Assembly: GCA_033558025.1 (NCBI GenBank)
Contig: JAUCEF010000007.1
Span: 9,672,001 to 9,736,000 of the forward strand
Direction: 5' to 3'
DNA: 64,000 nucleotides
From: Phytophthora sp. 'mugwort'
Taxonomy: Eukaryota; Oomycota; Peronosporomycetes; Peronosporales; Peronosporaceae
The notes under the pieces were generated by a model, which saw nothing but the letters and a program-made list of their open reading frames with translations, had not been told where the DNA came from and did not search any database. Of this stretch, positions 26,475-37,170 are shown in pieces; position 1 is the stretch's first letter, and each line of letters opens with the position of its first letter. The position numbers and the translations under genes were made by a program.

Positions 26475-27564
26475 CCACGACGGGCGCACGTCCCTGAGCG
26501 CAACTAACACCCTCGTCGTGTACTGCACGACGGAACCGATTGCTATTCCAAAATAACGGTGCAGCTATCCGACGCTGGCTCCGTTTCCATTCTCTCCAAG
26601 GCGTGTTAGCCCTACAGCTAACTGCCAGCATACTGGCTGCTGCTATGATGTGCGTTCGGCGACGTCGAATACAAGACTGGGTTTGCTGGAGGTGTAGTCG
26701 TGTAGCGCGCAGAACGATCGCTTGGAGATCCGAGTGAGCTGCCTGAAGTCTTTGGTGCTTAGCGTCATGAGAGCAGCGATGCGAGAGTCAGTGTGGTGAG
26801 AGCCAAGACGGAACGAGAGGCATCAGCTTGTGTCAACTATCAGATACGCCGCTAGAACAGCTTTTGCTGCATCGTTGTCCTCGCTCGAGATATAGAACAA
26901 CATACAGCGCTTGCAGCGCCGACAGCAGCGCCCTTCGCGTCGAGCGGCGAGACATCGCGGCGCGGTTCTGCTTGTTTAGCTCCCGTAACCTTGACGCGTA
27001 TCGATGTCCCTTAACAAATCTGAGGATATTTTCAAATCCACCACCTGTGGGGCTGGTGGATTTGACAGAAGCAAAATACAGTAGGATGCCAAAGATTCGC
27101 TCGTATCATGCAATTGAAATTCTGTCCATTTCAGTCGATTCTGAAACTCCCTATTAAACGTTTTTATCGGTCTTTTATAAAGACGTCGCGATTTGACTGG
27201 CTTTGAGGTGTGGATCACACACCAATTTGGATCAAATTTATGTGCTTCGGGGAGCGATGCACATGCCCCGACAGGCTCCTCGTCGATGCCACCCTTTGAT
27301 GCTCAAAGAGCATCTCCAGCCGTAAAGATTGTTCTAAGACTTAACCGAGCCATTAAGGAAGACTCCGAGTTTAAACTTGGACCGTTGCCATCCCGGTGCG
27401 GTACGAAATTATTGTATATAAAATGGGTTATCGTGTGGATGACGTCATTCGGGTAAAAAAAACAATTCAACAAACAACCCACCCACCCGCTGTAACTGTC
27501 ACACTCACCCGGCCAAATTTTAAACCATAGGTTTGGCAAACCCTGAATGTATACATATTTGGAG

Positions 27565-27640
27565 AGAGCTTTATTTTTTGAACCAAAACGACTGACCTCT
27601 GTACGAAATGACTGAGGCATCGACTTTGGTACTGGGCAAC
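27565..27640. repeat. Dispersed repeat, copy 1
   Basis: About 75 bp beginning gagagctttattt and containing gaaccaaaac recurs at about 33570-33645 with roughly 85% identity in the same orientation. It lies beside old MULE remnants and may be a terminal or flanking piece of that element. Confidence 0.6.
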
Positions 27641-28016
27641 AAAGTCGCGCGATGCATGAGGAAGCTCTGAATTCTCAGGACTTTATATCCTGAATCTTAC
27701 TGGGATCGCAGTGATACCACTCTTTGCTCAAGTCGCTAAAGACGAAGTGTTTCACAAAGTGAAGGGTGGGAGGGAGTGAAGTGATTAGAATTGCCGAGTG
27801 AGCGACTCCATGAGAAACAAGTTATGCATGGATTTGACGCGGGTAGCAGCGGCGTAGAAGGAGGAGCGTTGAGGTTTGCGCCTTGCCTGGTGTCGGAGCA
27901 ATCCAATAACCACTTTGTTCACGGTAAGGCCTTGACACTTATCAATTAGAGTAAGAGCCGGACCGAGTGGCACCTTTGAACCGGTAAAAATATTTGGGGC
28001 AACCAGCGCAAACATT

Positions 28017-28346
28017 TTCAAGATGGCCACCAATACGTATTGTATCCATAGGGACCCAAGCTAGCGACAACTAACAACTTCTACTACATTGAAAGAAAAT
28101 GCTTTTACGACGTGCTTACTTTTCTAGTGCCGACAGAAACACTATGTTAAATTTGCAATCTCCAAGAATACCCGCACCGAGTAGCGCTTTAAGGATCCGC
28201 CCGAGTGTGGATGCGTTAGCAGCGGGCGGAAGCGCAACCACCACAACCTTCATCAAGATGGCCACCAATACGTTTGCATCCACAGCGACCCAAGATAGCG
28301 CCAACTAACAACTTCTACTGCATGAAAGGGAAATGCTTTCACGTCT
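28017..28346. repeat. Pair of ~90-bp direct repeats
   Basis: The words tcaagatggccaccaatacg, gacccaag, agcg and caactaacaacttctact occur in order at 28017-28106 and again at 28252-28346. Identity is near 80%, and the two copies are offset by about 235 bp. They could be LTR-like ends of a very short element or a local tandem duplication. No coding sequence is supported between them. Confidence 0.6.
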
Positions 28347-28649
28347 TTCTTAGCCAACACGGATACTATCTCCACCATAACTACCTTCGTACAACATGCG
28401 TTATAACCATTGGCTAATACATTACGTACTTAGAGTGATGGGGTGACGACACAGGCAAGATGCACGTAATAGCATCAGTTTCCTAGGGTATTACTTCCTG
28501 TATCACTCACGCTACTTGCTCTATTGAAATTTAGTATACAACTTCTTTTAAGTGGTATGTGAACTTTGAAATAAATTTACCGGATATTCTTGTTTTGCAA
28601 AATCATACGTCCACTGCGATCGTGTCTTAGCTCTTAAGATAAATTTCAG

Positions 28650-28772
28650 ATAATACACTAAGGGTTGTAGGTTTGGATGGTTGCCTTGTGAGTTTCTTCT
28701 TACACATACCCCTAAAGCGGAATGTCCAATCAGAAGCGGTAGTTGCCTGCAGTGAATCGACTGGTGCTTATA
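28650..28772. repeat. Dispersed repeat, copy 2 family (also at 33645-33765)
   Basis: About 120 bp including aatacactaag, ttcttacacatacc and gttgcctgcagtgaatcgac occurs here and again at 33645-33765, same strand, about 85% identical. The second copy lies exactly between the two head-to-head MULE remnants, so this is probably MULE terminal sequence and the copy here a solo end. Confidence 0.6.
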
Positions 28773-28860
28773 AGAGAGAAGCTGAAAAATAGACATACCG
28801 GTCTGAGCTTCCCGACCAAGCACTGAGTTCTGTACTCAGGTGGATTAGGGGACATCCTCA

Positions 28861-30510
28861 TTGTGTGGTACACATACACGTACCGCTTCGGTGGCCGCCC
28901 CCCGCCGCATTTCGATCGCTACCCACCCGACCGGCAGCAGAAGCAGGCACTTGTCAAGGAGGTTCCTCTCGACCCATACAAGCCGGCTAAGGCCGCAATC
29001 AACCCCAAGAACAAGCAAGGGCTTGTCCAGAGGCACCGCCGCGTCCCGTGAAGCCGCCCAGAGCTTCGCCAGCTGCACGCGTTCGCCGAGGAAGGCTCGC
29101 CACGCCCGAGGATCTCAAGAGAAGCAGCGCAGGCTTCAGGAGTCGCCGCCGCGCGTACGCCGCCCTTGTCTAGGGCGCCACGTCTAGCCCAAACCAGTGG
29201 CTGCCAGCAAGGGTCGCAGCAGTTGAAGGTCGTGACAAGAGACCGACGCACACACATCCTGACGCTCGACACCGGGACGTGCAACAGGCGCTTGTCGACG
29301 GGGATCGCAGCGCCGCTCAGGACACGCAAGCTTCGGACAGCTGACAAGGAGAGCGAGGCGTCAGCGGGAAGGAGATCGAGGTGCCGGCCTCTACTCTATT
29401 GTGTCAAGGTGCTCAGGTTTATAGCGGTCAGGCTAGTGGCTTTCATTTTGGCGTTTAAACAAGCAAATATGAACGGCTATATGGAGCAACTTCGCCTCAC
29501 CGTGAGTTCTGGAGACTACGGCGAACCCATATCTACTTGCTGAAATCTACAAGCGCATTCCAAGATTTCCGATCGATATATTGAAGGTGGATTCTCGTGG
29601 AGTATGGCTGTAAAAAGTAATGCGCCTGCCTTGGTATTTCGCCAGGCGTGCGGCGACGTCGCTGGGTCAGAGCAAGAAAAATGACGAGATGATCCAAGCA
29701 CATGCACGAGATTCTGAAAACAGAAGATATTCCAAGGTTTGTGAAAGATGGTGCTCAGGCCCGATGGAACGCAAACATTGAGAGTCCACCGGACCAGGTG
29801 TCTGTCAATCTACGCGGCTATCATTCGAAGCTTCGTTGGGATCGAAGCGAGGCATACGTTTACGACTCAGAATTTTGGCTACAAGCTGGCAACCGCGAAA
29901 CTCCAGTGCATATTGACCACGGGCGGGTGGTGTCTTACATCCCACCCAGCGCCCGGCACTGCTTCAAGATTTGGGTATTCTTTTCACCAACCTACATGGA
30001 CTCGTTCAAGTGGGCCGACAAGAGAAACTCCTTCAGCCGCATCCTACGCTGCACTTTTGCGGAGATGCTGATGCAGTTTCCTGGAGATGTCGTGTACCTC
30101 AACAGTTTTTGTTCCGCATGCTATGCTGCTCGGATTTCAGCCAGAGACGCCTACTAAGGACCAATGGGGTGGCAGCTTTGGGGACGTGATTGTACGAGAG
30201 ATCGACTCGAGTCTTTCCGGTACGCAACGCAGATTGCGCAGAGGTTCCAAGGATGTCTGGCTGTCGCTGTTGTCAGTGTACTACTTCATGGAAGGTCGAG
30301 AATCGGATGAAGCGAATTACGAAGATGAGAAGTGTCGATTTCTGGAGAAGCTACCAGCCCCTGAAAAAAATACTGTCCGAGCTAAGGCAGCAGCAAAAGG
30401 TAAGTGGGGTAAGAGGAAGCGACTGCTAAACAAAATGAGTGAAGCTCGGAAAGCAAAGAAGCAGAGTGACAGGGGGAAACGGAATAAATCCTCAACTGGC
30501 TTAGGATAAA
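28861..30510 (+). repeat. Left arm of a large inverted duplication
   Basis: This ~1.65-kb arm is matched in reverse complement by about 35595-37170. Shared landmarks are the start (gtggtacacatacacgtac against gtggtacacgtactgcacc on the other strand), the JmjC-like gene, and its 3' end. Identity in the gene is roughly 75-85%, with indels. The arms are 5.1 kb apart. Confidence 0.75.
29481..30509 (+). pseudogene. JmjC-like (cupin) protein gene, copy A, frameshifted
   Basis: The gene runs over several frames, so it looks broken. It starts at MEQLRLTVSSGDY; a stop and shift occur around 29540-29700. The main frame (29702-30157) holds ETPVHIDHGRVVSY, with an HxD metal motif, then HCFKIWVFFSP (the K-x-W of JmjC folds) and FPGDVVYLN. 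After another shift near 30090 the frame continues with PHAMLLGFQ, which supplies the distal histidine, and ends in a Lys/Arg-rich tail at 30509. HxD...K...H is the Fe(II)/2-oxoglutarate site of JmjC hydroxylases and demethylases. A second, inverted copy is at 35600-36544. The duplication within a transposon region suggests a mobile-element cargo gene; the host element is not identified. Confidence 0.6.
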
Positions 30511-30779
30511 CGCTACCCCAGAGAATAAAAACAAATATAACATGATTTTCATGCATTCGTACTATAGTCAATTAGTATGCAAAGTATGGTTACTTTAACT
30601 TCAGCTACCTCTTCTATTTTTTTGCAGCCCTGACATCAATACGTTCGATATGAACATACCGAAACCTGCAGGGCATTGTATGAGCGTTTACCGATAACTT
30701 CTATAAACTAGTTTGCACAAAAACAGCATCCGCAACTTTACATGAGAGATATCAAACATTTAAGAATTTGAGTTTCAAG
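30510..30779. other. AT-rich DNA between JmjC copy A and the repeat array
   Basis: No coding potential is seen. It contains A/T runs and the presumed 3' end of the JmjC-like gene. Confidence 0.4.
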
Positions 30780-31440
30780 ATATATCGTCGGGGCTGCAAC
30801 TTTAACTATTCATTTTCTACGATCGGTTGTCCGGTTTCTAAATGATGCGAATCAACATTGTAATGATATTGCGCCGGCATAAGTGCCGCGCATCTCTCCG
30901 TTAGAATTAATCGGGTGTCCATATTGAGCACCTCGTTGATTTGAGCTAGATGCTGCAAATCATGTGTAGGTCAGGTAAAGCTGAAGTTGAGTTGAATTTT
31001 ACTCTCTGCCGAACAATTCGCATGAACTATCTTGTATGTACTGTGAAGAGCTCCCGGAGCCGCATTCTAATTGCCTCAACGAGTACTAATACATAGAATT
31101 AACAACAGGGCTGCCAAAAGAAAATGTATGGTATGTAACGTTCAAGTCAACGTTAACCGTTCCCGGTATTGTTCGTGCTCACTAGTCTAATGAAGTTCTC
31201 GGTAAACGTCCGTATAACAAGCTGCAGGTTTCAGAAAGTTCATACAACACGAATTGATGCCAGGGCTGCACAATTCCGGAAGTGGAAGCTCCCAAAAGTT
31301 GGTATGTCGCCTGTAAAGTTGCGGAAGCTATTGCAGGTTGCATTAGTCTTTAAAGGTTCTTGCCAAACGCTACAGCATGATGATGCAGGTTTCAGAGAAT
31401 TCAACAACACGAATTGACGTCAGGGCTGCAAAAACGTCCG
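30780..31440. repeat. Repeat array 1 with cagggctgca units
   Basis: A first segment (about 30780-31120) is followed by units of roughly 140-165 bp, each ending in a cagggctgca-type word at about 31110, 31262 and 31422. Units share tttcagagaattcaacaacac-like text and gaattgacgt. The whole block recurs in the same orientation at about 34745-35445. These look like subterminal repeats of a transposon. Confidence 0.65.
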
Positions 31441-31689
31441 AATTAAACTAAAGTCACTGACCTCCACGCTTACCAGATAGCATACCGATTCGCTATAGCA
31501 TCGCATAATTGGTTTCCGACGCACGTTGCAGTCTGGATCACCCGTAAAAGTATGTCAAGAAGCAACAAATGTATTTTCTTAATGAAAACGTGCAGCCCTG
31601 CTCTCCAAGTTCTATAAAACGCAAGATAGTCTGACGGACTCGGTTGAAATTAGTCCAAACATAGCGCGTAGGAACCAACCGCCAGGGGT

Positions 31690-33560
31690 CCACGTTGGCA
31701 TCCTGTTCACGGCTTGACACGCTTCAACACGCCTATCCACGAAGCGACACTCTGTTCCTGGCCAGCCTGGAATTTTCTGGTTGACTTGTTTCAAGCAGGC
31801 AAGGAGATGCACATACGCTCCAAACTTGTAAAAACCTTGGCAACCGCACCTCCCGCCCTAAATCGACTGTCCGCCAACCACTGGCTGACCAAGGTGCTCC
31901 ATCTGACAATTGTTTATTCGCCTTCCTCAGCATTCTTGGCGTTTTCGTGTGGGTCGAGCCAGCTGCGTACATGATATTCACTTCGTCGTCCTCTAGAACC
32001 GTCCAGCAGAAACTGCACGCTCTGACGAGCTTGAGTGACCACTATTTTCTTAGCCTTGATCTACGACTTCGTTCTTGCAATCAGTGTGGTCGACGGCTTT
32101 GGTTTAAGCGCAAAGTTAGGGTGGATGATAGAACGATGGCGACACATCGACATCATCTTCGTGAGCAAAGTACACAGCTTTATGCGGACTCGCAAGGTGT
32201 AATCACGCTTGGTGACCTTGTTGGACTGCTCCACGGGGTTGTTCGTCTTTGCAAACCCGATCGGAGACCGGTAGCACTGCCACTTGCAAAACTTCGACTT
32301 GATCAATGTGCTGGTGAAGTAGTCAGCAAACCTCCGGAGCTCGGGGACAGCTCGCCACAGCGTGTCACCTCGCTCCTGAACTACCCCGAGTTCGGTGCAT
32401 CAGGACAGTAATTCATCTCGTAAATTAGTCGATAGACCAGATACTTTGAGTTGTTGGAGAGACTTGATACGCACTTCTTGACGTTTTCCACCACGTGGAA
32501 AAAGCACATCAGGTAGTCCATGAATGAACTCGTCGCGAACTGACTCGGAACAGCTAGAGTTTGCTCGACTGCGTTGCGTCGCGCGTTTTCAGTCGCCCAT
32601 GCAATAACTGACGACGAGATCCCGCCCAACTACCGTCTGAAAAATCTCCATGAGGCGGCGGAGAGAGTGAGTGTACTGCACGACAATCCGTTGCGATGTT
32701 ATGAAGAATGTCATGGGGTAGAACTGACGTGCAGCGTCAGATACTCCGCACACAATGAGAGGGTACGCACACGTGACGAGCTTGAACGTTGCATCCATGT
32801 GGAATACGAACGTGTCAGAATCCCTGGCTGCCGACTTGAGCAAGAACGTCGTCGTAATACCTATCACTAATGGATTTTCATCACTGCCATATCCAAGGGC
32901 CGGTGAGCCGTCCTCGTTCTACGAATACCCGCAGGTAAACGGTGTAGGGTCCGGTAGCTCGTCCGTGAGACGGGCTCCAGCGGCAATCTCCTCCATCTGC
33001 TTGACAATGTCGGTGTTCTTCACGTGCTTCATCTGTAGCTGTAGACAAAGTTTTGAATTTGCTTCAACGCAGGCACAGCACCTGACGACAGCACGAAGCT
33101 GTCCACCAGATCGTTGCAAATACGAGCTGGCTTAACGTCTTCCTCCACCAGCTCGCGGATAGAAGCTTTCATTTCCAGGGATAGCTCCGTGCGCTTGACA
33201 GGGCCGCAGGGAGAGCGTGATCCGCGTGTTGGTAACTGTGACACTGGCGCGTGCGGTCACAGCACACGGTCTTAAGCTTGAATTTGCAAGCGGAACGAGC
33301 AGGAGAGCATGGCGCTGACTTGCAGCATAGATTCGGTACCGCATGGGATGTTCGTCGACGTTGCTGGGGCAGACTGTACATCGCTTGAGCTGGCTTGCAA
33401 TCACTCCCATCGGATGCATGACGTCGAGCTTCCGGTTGATGCGCTTCTCGCCGCGAAGGTTGTCGATGAGGCGCCAGTTTTATAGTGCGATGACACGTTC
33501 GTAATGTTCCTGGGTTTTGAGTTCCCCAACCCGAGCTCCAAGCTCGGCGTTACAGGATTA
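31690..33560 (-). pseudogene. MULE (Mutator-like) transposase remnant, antisense
   Basis: Minus-strand frames joined by many shifts resemble a MULE transposase. An N-terminal Cys/His-rich region lies at about 33450-33170, followed by a segment with LSLEMKASIRELVEEDVKPA. The catalytic core is clearest at 32867-32589: DTFVFHMDATFKLV, CAYPLIVCGVSDAARQFYP and VVSYCMGD. The MDAT aspartate and the CGVSD block are typical of MULE DDE domains. A C-terminal SWIM-like tail lies near 31810-31690. No intact frame remains. Confidence 0.65.
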
Positions 33561-33774
33561 TAAGCACGCGAGAGCTTTATTTTGAACCAAAACACTTGAC
33601 TTCTGTACGAAAAGCCTGATACATCGACTTTTGTACTGGTCAATACACTAAGAGCTGTAGGTTTCGATGACTGCCTTGTAAATTCTTCTTACACATACCT
33701 CCTAAAGTAGAACGTCCAATCAGGAACGATAGTTGCCTGCAGTGAATCGACTAGTGCATAGAGACTCGCGTACG

Positions 33775-34530
33775 CTGACCTGGGAGCTCAGTTCGGAGAA
33801 CTCAAAGCCCCGGAAACACTACGACCATGTCATCGCACACGTCTCATCGACAACTTTCGCGGCGAGAAGCGCATCAACCGGAAGCTCGACGCCATTCATT
33901 CCGATAGGAGTAATTGCAAGTCAGCTCAGGCGCTGCCAGTCTGCACCAGCAACGTGACAGCATCCCAATGGTACCGAATATACTCCTACAAGTCAGATCT
34001 GTGCGTTCCTGCTCGTCGTCCTGCCTGCAAATTCAGTGCAAGATCGTGTGCTGTGAGCTCACGCACCAGTGCCATATATACCAATATGACGAGCAGACTT
34101 TTTCCAGCGGCCCTGCCAAGCGCACAGAGGTATCTCTCGAAATGAAAGCAGCAATCCGCGAGTTGGTGGGGAATATGTTAAGGCAGCTCGTGTTCGCAAC
34201 GTGTTCGCCGACATCTTTGTGCTGTCGTCAGGCGCAATGCCTACATGAAAGCAAATCCAATACTTCGTTAACAGCTACAGACGAAGCAAGTTGAAGGGCA
34301 CCGACGTTGTCGACCAGATATAGAGATTGCCGCTGGAGCTCGCCTCACGGACGGCTACCCGAACCATGCATCGCTTCTGTGGGCTTCCTTGCCTGCTTGA
34401 AACACGCCAACCAGAAATTCCAGGATGGCCAGGGACAGAGCGCCGCTTTGTCGATAGGCATGTGAAGCGTGCAAAGCTATCAACAAGAAGCAACCGTGGC
34501 CACCCGGCGGCTGTTTCCTACGCAGACTAG
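33775..34530 (+). pseudogene. Internally deleted MULE remnant, sense
   Basis: The N-terminal part matches the antisense MULE (SSTTFAARSASTGSST, then KRTEVSLEMKAAIRELV). It then jumps at about 34345-34370 straight to the C-terminal tail (PCLLETRQPEIPGWPGTERR), so the catalytic core is missing. It lies head-to-head with the other copy, the two 5' ends being about 215 bp apart. This looks like a deletion derivative that could only move with help from a full copy. Confidence 0.6.
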
Positions 34531-34744
34531 ATCATAATCGAGTCCTTTAGACTATCTCGAAAACTATGTGGACAGTGCTGAATGTTTCATTAAGAAGATT
34601 CGAGAAAATACATTTATTCTTTCTCGATATACTTATGGAGGTTCTGGACGGCAAAGCGCACTGAGAAATCGATTATTTCGGATATTTTAGCAAATCGGTA
34701 TGCTGCCTGCTAGGCACGGAAGCCAGAACTTCAGCTGAATCTGG

Positions 34745-35445
34745 GGGCTGCAACGCTAACTATTCAACATTCGTGATCGGTGTGGGGCTACGACGCTAAC
34801 TATCCAACATTTGGGATCGGTTTCGGGTTTCTAAACGAAGTGAAGACAATGCCTTGATGACGCCACGCCGGCGCAAGTACCGCGCATCTCTCCGTAAGCA
34901 CTTATCATGTGTCAGCATTGAACAACTCGTCGATTGGATCTTGAGGCTGCAAACCATGGATTGGCCAGGGCAAGCTGAAAATGAGCTGAACTTAACCCTC
35001 TCCGCAACAATTCGCATAAACGGGCTTGTTCGTATTGCGAAGCGCCCACAAAAACGTATACTAAGCGCCTTCAAGAGTACTAACAGATAGAATTAACATC
35101 AGGGCTGCAAAAAAGAAAATGTATGGTATGTACCATTTAGAAGTTGAAGGTAACCATCCGCGATATTGTTGGTACTAAGTAGTCTATAAATTCTCCTAGA
35201 AGACGTCAGGGCAGCGTAATCTAAGTTTCAGAGAGTTTATGCAGCACGATTTGACTTCAGGGCTGCAAAATGCTAGAAAATTATTGAAGTTAAAGCTGAC
35301 CAAGTGTTTTGTATGCCACGTGTAAAGTTGAAGATGATAGTTTTGGTGTGAGATAGGCCATGGATGTTCTTAGGATATGTCAGGACAGCGTAATGCTAGT
35401 TTCAGAAAGTTGATACAGCACTATTTGACTTCGGGGCTGCAAAAG
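34745..35445. repeat. Repeat array 2 with cagggctgca units
   Basis: Direct-orientation partner of array 1, with the same opening segment (gcgcatctctccgt is shared) and cagggctgca/cggggctgca words at about 35100, 35258 and 35430. The array is in direct orientation although the flanking JmjC-like genes are inverted, so the arrays were not carried by the same inversion. Confidence 0.65.
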
Positions 35446-35594
35446 GTCGGAAGATGTGTCTTGAAGTTGAAGTTGAAAAACCACAGTTGTCATTTTCTAT
35501 AGGATGCATGCATGACAAGCAAGTAGATAATTATTTCATGGTTGTTGTGGTAGCGTACATAATAAGACAGTTGATGCTTTTATTCCATTTCTCT

Positions 35595-37170
35595 TTTCCC
35601 CCTGCTTCTTAGATCCCCGAGCTTCGCTCAATTTGTCAAGTAGCCGCTTCCTCATACCCACTTGCCTTTGTGCTGCTTTGGCTCGGACAGTTTTTTTTTC
35701 CAGGAGCTCGTAGCATCTCCAAAAATTGAAGCTTATCGTCTTCTTAATTTAATTCATCCCGTTCTCGCCCTTTCACGACACAATACACCGCAGCAGCGAC
35801 AGACAGGCATCCTTGGAACCCGAGTGCGACCCCGAAGCAACCTTCGTTGCGTACCGGAAGGACTCGATTCGGTCTTGAATCCGAGCAGCATTCGGAACCG
35901 AAGCGTTGAGATACACGACAGATGTCGTGTATCGAGGATTCTATACAAGTCCCTCCGCAAAGATGCATTCTAGCATGCGGTTGCAGAAATTTATGTTATC
36001 TGTCCACTTGAACAAGTCGACGTGGTTCGGTGAACAGAATACCCAAATCTTGAAGCAGTGCCGATCGCTAGTAGGACGTAAGATACCACCCGCCCGTGGT
36101 AAAAAAACATGCACTGGAGAGAGTTTCGCGGTTGCCAGCTTGTAGCCAAATCTGAGTCGTAGACGTATGCCTCGTTTGGGTTACTATCCAAGTGAAGCTT
36201 TAAGCTATACCAGCGTAGATTGGCATCGCAACTGGTCTGGTGGGCTTTTCTGGTTAGCGTTCCATCGTGCCTGGGCGCCTTTTTTCACAACGTAGGAATA
36301 TCTTCTGTTTTCAGAACGCGTTCATGTGCTTAGGATCCCCTGGTATTTTCTTCTTTCTTTGAAACCCTGCGACGTTGCCGCACGCCTGGCGAAATACCAG
36401 GGCAGGCGCACTACTCTTCACAGCCATATTCCACGAGAAGCTGCCTGCAATGTAACGATCATGAAACCTTGAAATGCGCTTGTAGATCGCGCAAGTTTTA
36501 TCGTCGTAGTATCCAGAGCTCACGCTGAGGCGAAGCCGCTCCACATATCCCTCGTTTCATATTAAATTGTTCATACGCCGTTGTGTTGTGATAGCCACAC
36601 ACCTTGTCGCTATAATCGTGAACGTCTTGTCACTAACAAACAGGAGCCAACGACTTGGTATCCTTCGTGATGGCGTCTCGCGCTCCTTGGGAGCTTTCCA
36701 TAGCTTTGCTTGCGCAGCGATCTCCGTCGACAAGATTCTGCTGTTGTTCCTGATGATAAGCGGCCTGATGTGGGCGCGCCGGCCTCCGTCGACAAGCTTC
36801 TGCCGATGCGTCTCTTGCTGGCATTCACCGGCTTGTGCTGGTCGGGGCATCTCCCAAGCAGGGCGACGTGCACGCGGTGACGACTCCTACAGCTCGAGCG
36901 GTTTCTCCTGTGGCGCTAGGTCTCGGTAAGCCTTCATTGGCAAGCGCCCGCAGCTGGTGTTGCTCTTCCTGATAAAGAGCGACCTTTACGGGACGCGTCG
37001 GTGCCTCTGGGCAAGCTCTGTTGCCCTTGAGAACGGCTGTGGCCTCGGACTGCGAGAGGCCCTCCTTGGCAAGCTCCTTCTTCTTCCCCTGGTTGGGTGT
37101 GTGGCGTTCGTGAAATGCGGGCGGTGCAGTACGTGTACCACAATATATAATAGAGATCAGCGGGCATGTA
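35595..37170 (-). repeat. Right arm of the large inverted duplication
   Basis: Reverse-complement partner of 28861-30510. It is slightly shorter through deletions in the upstream repeated-coding part. The outer boundary is near the gtacgtgtaccac word at 37130-37142. Confidence 0.75.
35600..36544 (-). pseudogene. JmjC-like (cupin) protein gene, copy B, broken
   Basis: Reverse-complement copy of the gene at 29481-30509. Conserved blocks include RLRLSVSSGYY (36540), SFSWNMAVKSSAPALVFRQACG (in two parts), the Asn/Trp-rich segment at 36190-36270, and the tail with GMRKRLLDKLSEAR-like text at about 35600-35650. The stretch that should hold the distal histidine is lost around 35960-36000. There are more deletions and stops than in copy A, so this copy is dead. 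The two copies share defects only in part, so decay continued after duplication. Confidence 0.6.

Noticed and set aside
28116..28304. Hydrophobic 62-codon minus-strand frame
   Set aside because: It lies within the direct-repeat pair and has no conservation evidence; chance frame.
30780..31440. CRISPR-like array
   Set aside because: Units are 140-165 bp, only two or three, diverged throughout and without short identical repeats; the genome is eukaryotic.
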